This document shows positions 34,201 through 45,370 of a stretch of 64,000 nt of DNA, piece by piece. A program made the position numbers and the translations under genes. Positions within the stretch are counted from its first letter, which is position 1, and each line of letters opens with the position of its first letter. The stretch covers positions 20,379,851 to 20,443,850 of the forward strand of contig OY986973.1 of NCBI GenBank assembly GCA_963920575.1, in the 5' to 3' direction. The notes beneath the pieces were generated by a model. It saw only the letters and a program-made list of their open reading frames with translations, had not been told where the DNA came from and did not search any database. Source of the DNA: Narthecium ossifragum. Lineage: Eukaryota; Streptophyta; Magnoliopsida; Dioscoreales; Nartheciaceae.

Positions 34201-37023
34201 GAGTTTTGGGTGTACTAGGCTATACTGGTTGAAACTGCAAAGTTTCAACTGGGTTGTACCTGTTTCGACCGGTACGTGCCATAAAAGGGGAGGGAAACTG
34301 AGGAGGGGAAATTGAAAAACGAAGGGAAACATAGTAGGGAAATTGAAATAAAGAGGGGAAAAAGAGGGAGGGAAACTTCAAAATTGGTAAAGAGCAAAGG
34401 AGAGAGAGGAGGAGAAAGTTCTTTTTTCTTTACCTACAAACCTGCACAACCCCGTACCGGTCCGACACAAGGCGTTCCGAAGGTACGCACTATGTCGACG
34501 GGTTGTTGGCTCGACGCGTACAACTAGCGCGGCAATCCATTACACTAGTACTAGTCGAATGCAAAATTTACACACGATGAAGTTAAGAACGGTGAGGACC
34601 TGTTCGCAAATAACTTTCTGGGAAGGGATTTTTAGAAGAACTCCCTCTTTATTAACCCTAACCCTAATGATTCTTGCTTATATTAGTATAAAAACCCCTT
34701 AACCCCGTTTTGCATGCCTTTCCTCAGCCAATGAGCCGAAGACATGAGAGAAGAGTTTCGCTGGACGCATGGAACTCACCATCTGAGAAGGTGAGCAACT
34801 CTCCTTCTTTCCTTATTTTTCTCTTCTGTTCTTCTTTCTCTTCTCTAAACTAATTTTTCGAAAGGGAGTTTCATGCTTAATTCGTTGTTTTTGATCGGAT
34901 TGATGAGAGGATCAATCCTAAAAGGGTTGCAAAGGGTTGGAACACCGTATTGGCAAGCCTTTTCACCTTTTTTTTGTCAAGCTCGCATATGGTACTATTC
35001 ACCGGCGAACCCATGGCTTTTTGTGTTATGTGTCAGTGTTTCTTCGTATTTTTGGTCGTCTCTTCTTTGCAAAACATGGGATGACCTCTGAGACCCCTAA
35101 TGGACCTTTCACATCTAGATTTGCCCAAGTGGATTGCCGAAAAATTGGACTTTTTGCCGTTTCTCTGTGCATCCGGGGAACTCATGCTTTGTCTTTGGTT
35201 TTGATCTCATTTCATTGTGTTTTTCTTTATTTTCTCTTCGGTGGAGGCTGTCTCATGCTGGATCAGTTTTTGACATCTCTTGATTGGTTTTTGGCTGAGT
35301 GAGTCTCCAGGAAACGGGGTTTATCCGACTGACTTACTATAGCAGTTATTGTTCATCATCTTCCTCACCTCTTTCCAATTGTTTTCTAGGCTTTTTATGG
35401 TTTTTTGTCGTTCTTCCTCCAGCTTGACCCAAGCAAACCATGGGTCATGTTTTGCTTGGGTTAGTTCGGGCATCGCACGAACTAATTGGCCAGAATCTAG
35501 ATTCTAGGATTGGAATCTGATTAACTATGAAACACCTTTTCCCGCCAATGTTTCGGGAGTCAAGGGTGTTCCTATCCAAAACAAGACTGAAATATATCAC
35601 AAATTGCTTTCTTAATATAAGCATCCAATTGATTCCTAGAACCCATTAGGGCATAAGTCATCCTCCCCATCGAGTTAGGTTTATGCTAGACTATGAATAT
35701 CTTATCTCACCCTCTCCCAACAGGTTAAGCTTTTGTGTTGAGTGGCTAGTGTAACATTGTATCAGAGCGAAAGTCGAGAGGTCAAACTTTGGCTCCCTCC
35801 TCTCAGTCACTTCAGTTGCTTCTCAAATTCAATATCACGTGTGAAGGCTCATGCTACACGTGAGGCGAAGTGTTAGGTTATAAATATTTAAACTCATCCT
35901 CCACGGAATAAGCTCTTGGGTTGCATGGCTAAACAGTTTCAAATTGGCTATTCTACCTAACGTTGACCATAGCAAAGATCCATCCGCGACTATTTGATAA
36001 TGACGACGACAGTGGATCCCAACATTGATCTCTCCGGCAATGACTTCAAGAAAAAAAACTACTCTTGAACAAATCATTTATGAGAACCTCATGAAAGGAT
36101 CCTCACATACAAGAATTATCGTGCTTGTCAAAGAAAATCAGCACATATCATGCTGCTAATATTTCGAGAAATATATGCATTGGCACAAAAAGAGCCTGCA
36201 CATATGCTAAAGCTTGAAGAGCTCCATGTGGCCGGCAAAGGACCCAGTGCTGAGTATCAGCACCATGACAAGTCGGGGGCAAGTATGCCGCCACTGTCAC
36301 AATAATCCTTGCTGACAACTGTGGTTTTAGATCTAGTATATTTGTCTTCTATGTAAAAGACATCAATTTTCTTGTGGTCTTAATAGACATATGATTGTGT
36401 GAGTAATTTAAGCTGGCAGCTTAAGAATCAAGGAAAGAGGAGATCTAAGTAATGACTTGATGATTGGTTGAACGGTTAGTTCGATATTGGGAGATTCTAT
36501 GATATCTCAATGAGATTCTTAATATCACCGCTTTAGATACATTGCTTATCTTCTTCTAATGGGTATTTAATTTCGCCAATCTACATACCAAAATCCAGAA
36601 CATAGTCAATCTATGAAACAAAGAACATAACCGTTGTAAAAACTAAAAAGCTTAGGCTATGATTCCTCAAATCGAAAATTGCAGGGCAGGTGGCTTGAAC
36701 ATAGTGTGCATCTCATACAAGTGATGAAAAACAACAAGATAATTAAGCAAGAGCCAGTAAATGAGGGGGAGAGGGACCGTACCTGGATGAAGAGGGCGGC
36801 AGCGGCGGCCCGACGGGCATGGTTGCGGAGCTCCCTCTCGTGGGAGACCTTCTGGAGGAGGGCGTCCCTCGAGATCTCCCGGGCGCTCGCCCCCCGCAGC
36901 GACACCTGGTCAATTACGCACCAACAAGAAACGATCTTTCAAATGGTAACATCGTCGGAAGGGCTAATAGAATCAGACCGTACGCACCTGTTGCTGCTTC
37001 CGATGAGGAGGAGATGCAGACAT
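22206..37023 (-). CDS. UPL7: HECT-type E3 ubiquitin-protein ligase UPL7
   Basis: It transfers ubiquitin from an E2 enzyme through a cysteine thioester to protein substrates. Exons in transcript order: 37023-36988, 36905-36783, 32740-32503, 31590-31007, 30345-29368, 29292-28958, 27888-27610, 27518-27266, 24576-24406, 24323-24231, 23865-23758, 23095-22979, 22507-22418, 22289-22206. All junctions are GT-AG and in frame; product 1162 aa, close to the Arabidopsis protein. Near the N terminus, [16 protein letters not shown] leads into a calmodulin-type IQ motif ([14 protein letters not shown], residues 51-64). The middle region is family-specific. The HECT domain begins near [13 protein letters not shown] and runs to the C terminus; the catalytic cysteine is C1130 in [12 protein letters not shown], codon 22435-22433. 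The 12-aa first exon precedes an 82-bp intron. Intron 2 (4.0 kb) and intron 8 (2.7 kb) carry repeats. A transposon nest starts about 110 bp upstream of the ATG. Confidence 0.97.
25272..25990 (+). mobile_element. LTR-like remnant in UPL7 intron 8
   Basis: The segment has the promoter-like block tctataaatagga near 25612, then the poly(A)-like gcaataaaatatc near 25794 and a CT-rich stretch, the order seen inside plant LTRs. Near-copies of gtcttagagt/agtcttgtg occur within it. The ends and a target duplication were not defined. Confidence 0.35.
28289..28711. repeat. Tandem duplication in UPL7 intron 6
   Basis: Copies 28289-28499 and 28506-28711 share tttgaccacaaa, agagaggattcacaaaat, catcatttgttccattcacca and gactgatttatctatcacca in order. 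The copies are clearly similar with scattered differences; neither codes. Confidence 0.9.
33692..33978 (+). mobile_element. Probable solo LTR in UPL7 intron 2
   Basis: The segment starts TGTTGG and ends CTAACG, imperfect inverted ends, and is flanked by the 5-bp repeat GGAAG (33687-33691 and 33979-33983). Inside are a TATA-like tataaatac at 33813, ctctctcccgcggacgtagg at about 33875 and ccaaataaacc, an order typical of copia LTRs. There is no second LTR or internal region next to it. Confidence 0.65.
34133..34540. mobile_element. CCGG-rich inverted-repeat element, copy 1 (UPL7 intron 2)
   Basis: It begins CATGGATGGTCGTACCGG and ends GCGGCAATCCAT, so the outer 7-8 bp are inverted. The interior is rich in cgtaccgg/ccggtacg motifs, shared with copies at 58395-59609 and 62429-62677. 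No coding capacity was seen. Confidence 0.5.
34541..36780. other. Remainder of UPL7 intron 2
   Basis: No exon is visible. A TATA-like tataaaaacccc near 34688 and two telomere-like ccctaa units near 34660 occur. Near 35715-35775 and 35905-35935 are sequences of the type ttaagctcttgggttg, the first followed by gtatcagagcg, which resemble common plant retroelement pieces. None has definable ends. Confidence 0.35.
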
Positions 37024-37833
37024 ATCGCCGGCGGCGTCGCCGACACCGGGCGCCAAACCCTCCGGCCAGAGGGCGGAGCGAAGTTTGGGGAATTAGTTGG
37101 TTCACGGAGTCGCTTGTGTTCCTTCTTTTTAAAGCTAAAATAGACCTTTGGTACCTCTAATTTTTAATTTCATGGCTGTGACAATTAGTTAGTTTTTTTT
37201 AGTCGTTTTAGTACCGAATGTTCCAATTTATATCTTTTCTGATACCTCCGTTCAACGGTTTATACGAAGATGACCGGCTCAACGATATTATACGAAGAAG
37301 ACGGTAAACCGGTTACATGATCAGGTTTTTATTAAATTATGATCGATTTTGCTAATATTCTATGTCATCACTCTTCTCTCCTTTCTCTCTCTGTCTGTTT
37401 CTCCGATCTCTCCTTCGTCTCTCTCCACTGACCCGACTCCAATCACCACCACCTAAACCCTACCATAGACGACAAGACCTCCAAATCCACCTATGGCTTC
37501 TCTCTCCTTTATCTCTCCCTCCCTCCTCTTTATTCTCTCTTTTTTTTTCTCTCTCCTTTTTATCCTTTTCCTTTTTTTTTCTTCTCTTTTCTCTCCTCTC
37601 TTTCCCCTTGCTCCGACAAAGAGAGAAATTAATATAGATTACAAAGAGAGAAACTAATAGGAATTTTAAAAAAATAATATTATTTTAATAAATTATTATT
37701 AATAATATGCCTCTGAAGAAAGTATTTATGAAAGTATGCCTGGTTTGGCCACGTCAGCGCCACGCTGACGTGGTCTTTCATTTTTTTAACCCTGCCAATG
37801 AAGACGTAACTCTAAATTATGTCTTTAATTGAA

Positions 37834-39178
37834 GGGGGCGTTTGGTTGCCTGCATCAACAGATGCATGCATCAGTTGATGCAGCGTCATGGTCCAAACAT
37901 GTGTTTGGTTGACCAGATGCATCAACTGATGTTGTATCTGGTGATGCAAAAAAGTGACTTCATGCTGCATCAGGAGATGCAGCCATGCAGCACACGTGAG
38001 GCACGTGCCTCCTTTCCCTCTCCTCCCCCATCCTTCTTTTCTTCTCCTCCTTTCCCTCTCATTTCCCTCTCCTCCCCGATCCTCCTTTCCCGTCTGCTCC
38101 TTTCCCCTCTCCTCCCCGAGGAAGCTAAGCCCAGTCGACGCCCCTCCGCCTCCTTTGCTGCCACCTCCCTCCTCATCCTCCTCCTTTCCATCTCCGGGAC
38201 CCCCACCCCGTCCCACTCCCCTCTCCCCTCCTCCCTCCTCTCCATCACCACACACCTCCTCTTGGTCGGCGACGGCAGGCGGGCGGAGGGGTGTCCGCTT
38301 GGTCGGCGATGGTGGGCGGAGGGGCGTCCGCTTGGTCGTTGATGGAGAGGGTCGGCCATGTTCATGGAGTCGATAGCGGTCGCCGAGTTCCAGGGGCGGC
38401 CGCTTGCGATCACCCTGCGGTGAAGAATGGTCGCCCACCCGGCGCGTTGCTAGTCCCACGACCGCCGCTCGACGCACCAAGAGTGGCGGAGGCCGTCTCC
38501 GTTATCTCTTGCTGGTAAGCAACAAGAACATCAAAACCCCCAATTTCTCCGACCGACGAAAGCCGACATTTTTATCCTCATTCTTCGCCATGGTTTCATG
38601 TACGAGGAGAAGACGGAGTGGGGAGATCGAATAGGGTGGATCTATGGGTCGGTGACGGAGGAAGTGGTGACGGGGTACCGGATGCACAACCACGGGTGGC
38701 GGTCGGTGTACTGCGTCACCAAGCGGGACGCCTTCAGCGGCACCGCCCCCATGAACCTCACCGACCGCCTCCACCAGGGCCTCCGGTGGGCCACCGGCTC
38801 CGTCGAGATCTTCTTCTCCCGGAACAACGCCCTCCTCGCCTCCCCACGGCTCAAGTTCCTCCAGCGCGTCGCCTACCTCAACGTCGGCATCTACCCCTTC
38901 ACCTCCATCTTCCTCGTTGTCTACTGCTTCTTCCTGGCGCTCTCCCTCTTCCCCGACACCTTCATCGTCCAGTCCCTCAACAACATCTTCCTCATTTACC
39001 TGCATCAACTGATGCAATACACACTAACCAAACAAAAAATGAGCTAATACTGTATCAGTTGATACAAGCAACCAAACACTTGTTGTTTTGGTTGTTTGTA
39101 TCAACTGATGCAGCATCAACTGATGCATTGTATCAACTGATGCAATGCATCAGTTGATGCAAGTAACCAAACACCCCC
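37834..39178. mobile_element. Gene-carrying (Pack-type) element with CSLD fragment, nested in MULE arm
   Basis: Inverted termini GGGGGCGTTTGGTT and GGGGGTGTTTGGTT are flanked by the 3-bp repeat GAA (37831-37833 and 39179-39181). The right MULE arm lacks the insertion, which confirms it. Subterminal zones repeat the palindrome TGCATCAGTTGATGCA and near copies on both sides. The termini resemble the Tourist-like MITE at 8165-8373, so PIF/Harbinger is likely, although GAA is not the usual TTA/TAA target. The centre holds a piece of a cellulose synthase-like gene. Confidence 0.8.
38357..38997 (+). pseudogene. Captured fragment of a cellulose synthase-like D (CSLD) gene
   Basis: Translated pieces match the C-terminal third of CSLD glycosyltransferases, Golgi/plasma-membrane enzymes of cell-wall polysaccharide synthesis. 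The order is [11 protein letters not shown], then [14 protein letters not shown]...AVISCW, then [37 protein letters not shown], the QxxRW motif as [16 protein letters not shown], and membrane segments up to about 38996, where element sequence (tgcatcaactgatgca) resumes. A 1-bp deletion near 38406 shifts the frame between GRPLA and DHP. At 38516-38517 a GT donor (TG/gtaagc) opens a short intron whose acceptor before TACGAGGAG reads CAT instead of CAG. From 38599 to 38996 the frame is open. It lacks the N terminus and the D,D,D region, so it cannot make a working enzyme. Capture was of genomic DNA, since the intron is retained. Confidence 0.9.
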
Positions 39179-39875
39179 GAAGTTACGTCTTTGACTCTTC
39201 CCCCACCGCACAAAGGCTAAGGGCGGATAGGAGAGTGGCCCTTATAAGACGTAGGTTGGAGTTACGTCTATATTAATAAAGACGTAACTTCAACCTATGT
39301 CTTTCGTCGTCATCTACCCCTCGGCGCGGGCCCTTCTCCTTCCCCACCCGGTCCTCCTCCTTCCCCACCCGGGCCGTCCTCCTTCTCCTCTTTCCGGCGA
39401 TCTCCGGCGCTCTTCGACGCATCTCCTCGGCGCTCCGCGCACGGCCCCGTGCCCCACGGCTCCCCTCCTCCTTCCCCGTCCATCCACTCCTTCAAGAGGA
39501 GTTATTTCTTGAAAATTTTCCGGCGATCTTCCGGCCAAATTCTCTAAGATCATTTTGCTTCTATCCATTTTGCTTTCCAGTGAGTTTTTATTTTGAAATT
39601 TTAATTATATGCTTGTTGTGTAAGATTTAGGGTTTATATAATCAAATTAGGGTTTTTTATAGGAATTGAGATGCCCATTTTTTATTATAAAATTCGTTTT
39701 TTAATCATTCTGGTATGGTGATTTGGGTAGTTGCATTGTTGATAAATTTTATAAATTTCTAGTATTAATTCAATTAGATTATATGAAACATGTTTTCCAT
39801 AGGAATTTTTACTATTAACTTGTAATTTCTTGATAATCGACTCATAATTGTCATCATATTTGTGTTATTTATAGT

Positions 39876-40342
39876 GATGAATAGTGGCATTGTTCCACTA
39901 TTGTGTCGGATGGATGGAAAGGTGGAATTAAAGGGTAATGCGGGTGATATTGAGTACATAGGTGGCCGAATCAAACCAAGTAGGATACGAAAAAAATACA
40001 AGTTATGCGGATTTAAAGGCTTTAATGTTTGATTTGACTGGATACAATCCAAACTATTTCGACATTCGCATAACTTGTAGATATCCAATGGGAGAAAGCA
40101 TGTATTGCGGTGTAGACATAAAGGATGATAGTGATACTAGTGGCATTCTTAGCCTCTATCCAGTCATTCCAAGTATACAATTGTTCTTGGTGAAGATTGG
40201 TATCGAAGTCAACAATAACCCTCCAAATAACACGGCATTTGGTGAATTTGCACGCCTACTAAAACGAGAAGACGATTCAACTGATAACATCTCTCTTGGG
40301 TCTTATGACGCTCCTATCTTCAGACATCAGATATCGAAGTAA
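39876..40342 (+). pseudogene. MULE transposase N-terminal domain remnant
   Basis: The open part (39962-40342) contains YADLKALMFDLTGYNPNYFD, a CRYPMG motif, GVDIKDD and then QLFLVKIGIEV, the pattern of the ubiquitin-like N-terminal domain found ahead of the DNA-binding and catalytic domains in many MuDR-type transposases. Upstream, VELKGNAGDIEYIGGRIKPSR (39917-39980) fits the same protein but is in another frame, so at least one frameshift lies near 39985. No catalytic DDE domain is present; a short downstream piece (about 40750-40905, KELPDEFSNDEWVDRM and EFYKKQIFETKA) may belong to the same protein. The element could move only with transposase supplied by a relative. Confidence 0.65.
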
Positions 40343-40959
40343 GTAATTTATTATCAAACATGTAATGTTACATCTTGGTTTGCCCCTTGTTTATGAGTTC
40401 GCTTGTGTATGAACATGCAGGCCTTACCAGCAGGAGGATACATGATTGACTCGTGAATACAAGCAAACTACTCCAGGTACAAACACGGGGCACACACATC
40501 ATATTTTTGATGTTGACCTGTCGAGTTTGCGCGGAGGCCACCAATATGATGACAATGTCAGTAGCGGCCATGGCTTTTATGCTTTCAACATCTCGAAGCC
40601 CCTTCCTAGATGCCGTGGTCGAGAATCATGATGATGATCATGATGACGATTGGATCGAGAATTAATACTGCATTGAGCAACGAGTCAGCACATCATAATG
40701 AAGGTATTGATGATCCAATGTCGCTTACTCCAACACAGTACTAGAAGGAGTTACCAGATGAATTTTCAAATGATGAGTGGGTCGACCGGATGACAATGAA
40801 CAATATCATACCTGTGGTATTTGAAGATCCGACCCCATTCAATGGTGAATTCTATAAGAAGCAAATATTCGAGACGAAGGCATCTCAAACTTGGAGGTTG
40901 TGATTGTCTTCTATTGTAACTTTGGTTTTTTTTGTTAATGGTTTGTGACAATTTAGAGA

Positions 40960-41916
40960 TGTAAGGAATCATGTTAAGATTCCATATAAGTTGGCAAATT
41001 TTGTTGATTTAATATTTAAATTAGCTATATTGGGTATATGGTTAATACAAGACTAATTCAAGTGAATTGGATCAAGTGGGATAAATTGGCTCAAGTCACA
41101 TCAAATTTGATCAAGTTTATATCAAGAATTAATTACTATCGTTGGATTGGAGGGAAGCGGAATCGGATGACTTGGATAGATAACCTAGCTGCTACTTTCA
41201 TATATATAAAGACATGTTGCTAAGAGAGAGGTAGCTCTCTTGACTGCCACGGAAAACAGAGAGAGAAGAACCGTGCGGAAGAATAGAGAAGAAACAGAGA
41301 GGAGAGAGAGCCGTTGTGGAGGAAAGAAGAGAAGAAAAGAAGAGAGAGGGCTCGCTGGGCTGCCACAGAGAAGAGAGAGAGAGAGCGGCCAGAGAACAGA
41401 GAAGAGAGAGGGCAAAAGAAAGAGAAAAATATAAAAGAGTGGCGTTGACCGGTTGTGTGGAAGAGGAAAAGATAGAGAGGAGAGTAGAGAAGAGAGTGGC
41501 GTTGACCGGTGAGGAAAAGATAGAGAGGAGAGAAGAGAGCAGCGGGAGAGAAGAACAGGGAGGAGAGAGAGGGTCGTGGAAGAGAAAAAGAAAGAGAGAG
41601 CCGTGGAAGAGAGGTTGTGTGGTGGAGATCAATCGAAAACAAGAGTTGTGGACCGTGCTTCAAAGAGTCGACAAGTACGAGGACGACAGTGTGTACGTAA
41701 GGAGTCAGTACAGTGAGTTTGTATTTACTTGTGTAAACGATATTCTTGATTTTTAGTGGATTGGTTTCGCCTGGTCTTGCAGTGGACTTGTGATTTTTTC
41801 CCGTGAGGGTTTTTCCACGTTAAAAATCGTGTGTCTTTCTTCTTGTGTATGATTTATTTATTTCATATATCTGCTTCTGTGAATTTCGGGTAATATGTGG
41901 GGTCTATTTAATTTCA
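40960..41916 (+). repeat. 5' LTR of the gag-only retrotransposon
   Basis: Starts TGTAAGGAATC and ends ATTTCA. A TATA-like tatatataaa is near 41202, and the long purine-rich gagaga region (about 41220-41630) probably lies in the transcript leader. It differs from the 3' LTR by scattered substitutions and small indels. Confidence 0.9.
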
Positions 41917-42017
41917 ATTGGTATCAAAGCAGTACTTTCTATAATTGTTAGACTTTAAGGCCAGAAGTCAGAAAGTGATCCTAGCGACATATAGCACCCA
42001 TTGATTTACCCCAAGAA

Positions 42018-42869
42018 GGAGGTTCTTCTGGTAGACCACCTTTATTTGATGGCTCTAATTATGCCTATTGGAAAACCCGTATGACCATCTTTCTAAAATC
42101 TTTTGATGATAAAGTTTGGATGTCTGTTGTGTCAGGCTGGACTCACCCTACTATTACTATAGATGATGTGACTGGACCTAAACCTTTTACCTCCTGGGAT
42201 AAGAAGGAATTAGAAGAGAGTGGATGGAATAAAGCAATGAATGCTATTCATAGTGCTTTGACAATTGAAGAGTTTAGGAGAGTTTCCACCTATACGGTTG
42301 CTAGGGATGCCTGGCGCATGCTTGAAGTTACCTATGAGGGTACATCTTCAATTAAAATTGCTAAGCTTCAGCGTCTCATTACCTCTTTTGAACTTTTGCG
42401 TATGAGTGAATATGAATCTTTTGATCAATTTTATGCTAAGTTGAGTGATATTGTTAATTCTTGTCATAATCTTGGTGAACCTATATCAAAATCCAAAATT
42501 GTTAGAAAGATTTTGAGGTCTCTGCCTGAAAGATTTAGGCCTAAAGTTACTGCTATTGAGGAAAGTAGGGATATTGACAATACTAATCTTGATGATCTAG
42601 TTTGTGCATTACAGACTTATGAAACTACTTTTGAGCGTCCAAGAAAACAGAAAAAACTCGCTTTAAAGGTTAATAGAGATTCTGACAGTGACTGTAGTGG
42701 TTCTGAAGAGATGGTTGTGTTGACCAAGCGTCCTAAGGAGATTATGAGAAAGAAAAATCTAAAAACCTTAGTGCTAGATCAAGGCAAGAACAATAGAGAA
42801 TGTTCTAAAAGCTCTAATGATAGAAAAAATGATGAAAATTTTAAAGGAAATCTTGTGCTAAGACAGTGA
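42018..42869 (+). pseudogene. Gag (UBN2-type) of the retrotransposon, degenerate start
   Basis: The frame reads PPLFDGSNYAYWKTRM, then AWRMLEVTYEGTSSIKIAKL, FDQFYAKLSDIVNSC and KILRSLPERFRPKV, the classic copia gag (UBN2) signature that forms virus-like particles. No ATG sits where gag should begin: near 41982 the sequence is cctagcgacatatagc and the frame is disturbed, so the first in-frame ATG is internal at 42081. The frame stops at 42869, overlapping the next gag frame by 4 bp. Confidence 0.85.
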
Positions 42870-43546
42870 GGTGCTATGAGTGTCATGGAATGGGGCACAT
42901 TGTTAAGGACTGTCCTAGTAAAAATGATACTAGAAACAATGACAAAAGAGGTAAAGCGTTGAAAGTGACTTGGGATGACACTGATTCTTCTGACTCTAAT
43001 AAGGATGAGTATGAGTATGATGATTCGAATAATTTTACTGTTTTTCCTACTATTATTAATAATGCTTATTGTTCTATTGATGACACTGATTCTGAGTCTG
43101 ATGATGATTTAGTTGATAAAGATGTTGAGACTATTCGTGCCATATATAGAAAAGTCAATAATGCTTACAATGACTTGGCTGACAAGTATGATGAGTTGAA
43201 GAAATCTAGATCTGAATTGAAAAGGATGCTTAAAGTTTCTGACAAAGAACGAATTGTTATTGAACTTGAGTTGATTAAAGCAAAATCTGAAAATGATTCT
43301 CTTCAAGTTGAACTTGAAAAATACCGAAAAGACTTGCATGATTCTGAAGTATCAATAATCAAACTAGTTGATAAAGTTAAATCTTTTGAAGAAAAACTCA
43401 ATGCTTCTAATCAATTGGTCGAGGACATGAATGCAGGTCCACAAAAACTGGATGAAATATTGGGAGCTCAAAGGACCATCCATGCAAAATTCGGATTGGG
43501 CTATGTTGGTGAGTCCCCTTTAATTCTAGAGGCAAAGGTATATTAA
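42866..43546 (+). pseudogene. Gag C-terminal part: CCHC zinc knuckle and coiled coil
   Basis: It continues the gag polyprotein in a frame shifted from the upstream piece. It opens with the zinc knuckle CYECHGMGHIVKDC, followed by an acidic Ser/Asp-rich stretch and a long predicted coiled coil (about residues 90-190; charged heptads such as DKYDELKKSRSELKRML). A second knuckle-like motif, CHFYGKVGHIRPLC, lies further on at about 43639. The frameshift may be decay or, less likely, programmed. Confidence 0.8.
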
Positions 43547-44074
43547 ACTCCCCCACAATTAAATTTATTAGAGCTGAAAATACTTTACCTACTATGAGTG
43601 TTTCTTCTCATGCTATGCCTAAAAGAAAATTTCCTACTTGTCATTTTTATGGTAAAGTAGGACACATTAGGCCTTTGTGCTATAAGCTTATTGTGTTTCC
43701 TACTTCTATGAATTTCACCAAGCATGTGCCTGTGAGGCAAACTTAGTACTTTCATAACAGGTTTCCTACTACTTCTAATTCAAATTCTTTCTACATGTTT
43801 GTTATGCGTGACTATATTAGTTATGTGAAACCTACGAAAACAATGTCAATTTGGGTTAGGAAGAGTGATTTGAGAGGCTCAATATCTAATTCTGTCATAC
43901 ATACCCCTGATGTCTGTAGGACCGCTCCCCGTCTCTCATTGATTGATGTTCTCATCTGGCCATAGACTAGGATGTATTAATGCTTATATTTGCCCAGTCT
44001 ATGCTATTTTTCGTTTTCTTTTTTGTGTGTGTAGTTTGTTTTTTGTTGTCTTTCGTGTGTAGTTTGCTTTACGA

Positions 44075-44138
<64 letters not shown>

Positions 44139-45370
44139 TTGGGTCTGTGATTGCATAAATGATAAACATACCTTATATCTAGAAACTTTTTATCATTTTT
44201 AGGATAGATGTGCATAGAATTGATGGTCTTGTGGCAGTACTTTAATTTTGATACTTATTTTCTGGACATTCAGTTCATGATATTTAATCCAGTGCATAAC
44301 TTTTGTATTTGGTGCCTTGCTCACAACCTTGAGGATAGAAAATCAAGTTACCCTCATTGTATCATTTTAAATCGTCCGCCCTATTATGTTCACATTTTAT
44401 GGGGACTGAAACTCTTAGGAGTGATAATCTTAAGACAAGCCCCTAATGCTATGTGCTAAGACTAACCCTATATGTATGTGGAAAAGGTTGCCGAGAAATG
44501 AGAGCAAAGCTTCCCAGTGTGTGAATGTGCAATGATCACTTCACTTGTTATTCAAAAAAAAAATGAAAAAAAGAAAAAAGAAAAAGGGAGAAGGCTGCCT
44601 CCCCATGAGTGAAGCCGTCACAATGCTATTAGGGTCGTTTACACTGATCATGAAGGGTTCTGGCTTGAGTTTAGAGTCCTTATTAGTCGAGGTCTCCATA
44701 ATCTACTTACAATCCCCTGGTCGATAACCCGAGTTTTTATCTTTCAAGTAGTTGTGGACATTGCATTGTGTATTTGAAAGTCACACACACTCACTCATGT
44801 CTAGTTGTCCACTATATGTATCAATTTTCTGAGTATTTTGTCCTATGACGATTCATTCTTATGCATACTATGTCTATGTGATGATTGAAAAGTGGTTGAG
44901 TCTTTGGTTAAGGCAATGTTTATTTTTCTTGCATACAAGGCTTGTGCTTGAGAGAATTCTGTTTTCCTATGTCCAGTTACCAACACTCATAGTTTGGACT
45001 GTTATGCTAAGTATATGTCTTCTTTGCTGACTTTGATCACTAGTTTACCTTCCTTTTAGTTTTTCTATTACTCCTTTGGTTAATCTATGACAAAAAGGGG
45101 GAGTGGTATATCGCATGCATGAGTGGTATATTGCATGAAATGTCGAATATATGTTGCTAAATATATATATGCTAGACTTGAGGGGGAGCTGAATATATAT
45201 ATTACTTAATTATTTATCTTCACAATGCATTTCACGGGTATTCTTGTGTGATGCATATGCAGGTGACATGTTCATATTAGTTCTTGTATTGAACCATATT
45301 AGGATTGTTCTTAGTTTGCGATTTGTATCTACCTTTATGGTTTTGTCACAAAATTGCCAAAGGGGGAGAT
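43547..45370 (+). other. Non-coding remainder of the gag-only retrotransposon
   Basis: After the second knuckle, a short piece SIWVRKSDLRGS (about 43850) matches the stretch that in full copia elements sits just before the protease. Sequence then becomes non-coding, with an (AT)n run at 44076-44134 and three gggggag tracts (45098, 45182, 45362). Pol has been lost as a block. Confidence 0.7.

Noticed and set aside
34660..34675. Telomere-like ccctaaccctaa
   Set aside because: Only two to three units within an intron; far too short for a telomeric or interstitial array.
35760..35775. gtatcagagcg as a Met-tRNA primer-binding site of another retrotransposon
   Set aside because: No LTR end directly upstream and no target duplication or second LTR could be found.
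37812..38480. Long minus-strand frame of 222 codons rich in Arg/Gly/Glu
   Set aside because: It is the complement of CT-rich filler and the CSLD fragment inside the Pack-type element; composition is low complexity and no family is recognisable.
38357..38997. Functional CSLD gene
   Set aside because: Only the C-terminal third is present, with a frameshift and a lost splice acceptor, bounded on both sides by transposon sequence.
41198..41756. Frames of about 145 codons on both strands in the 5' LTR
   Set aside because: They read a purine-rich gagaga leader present in both LTRs; no start context or domain.
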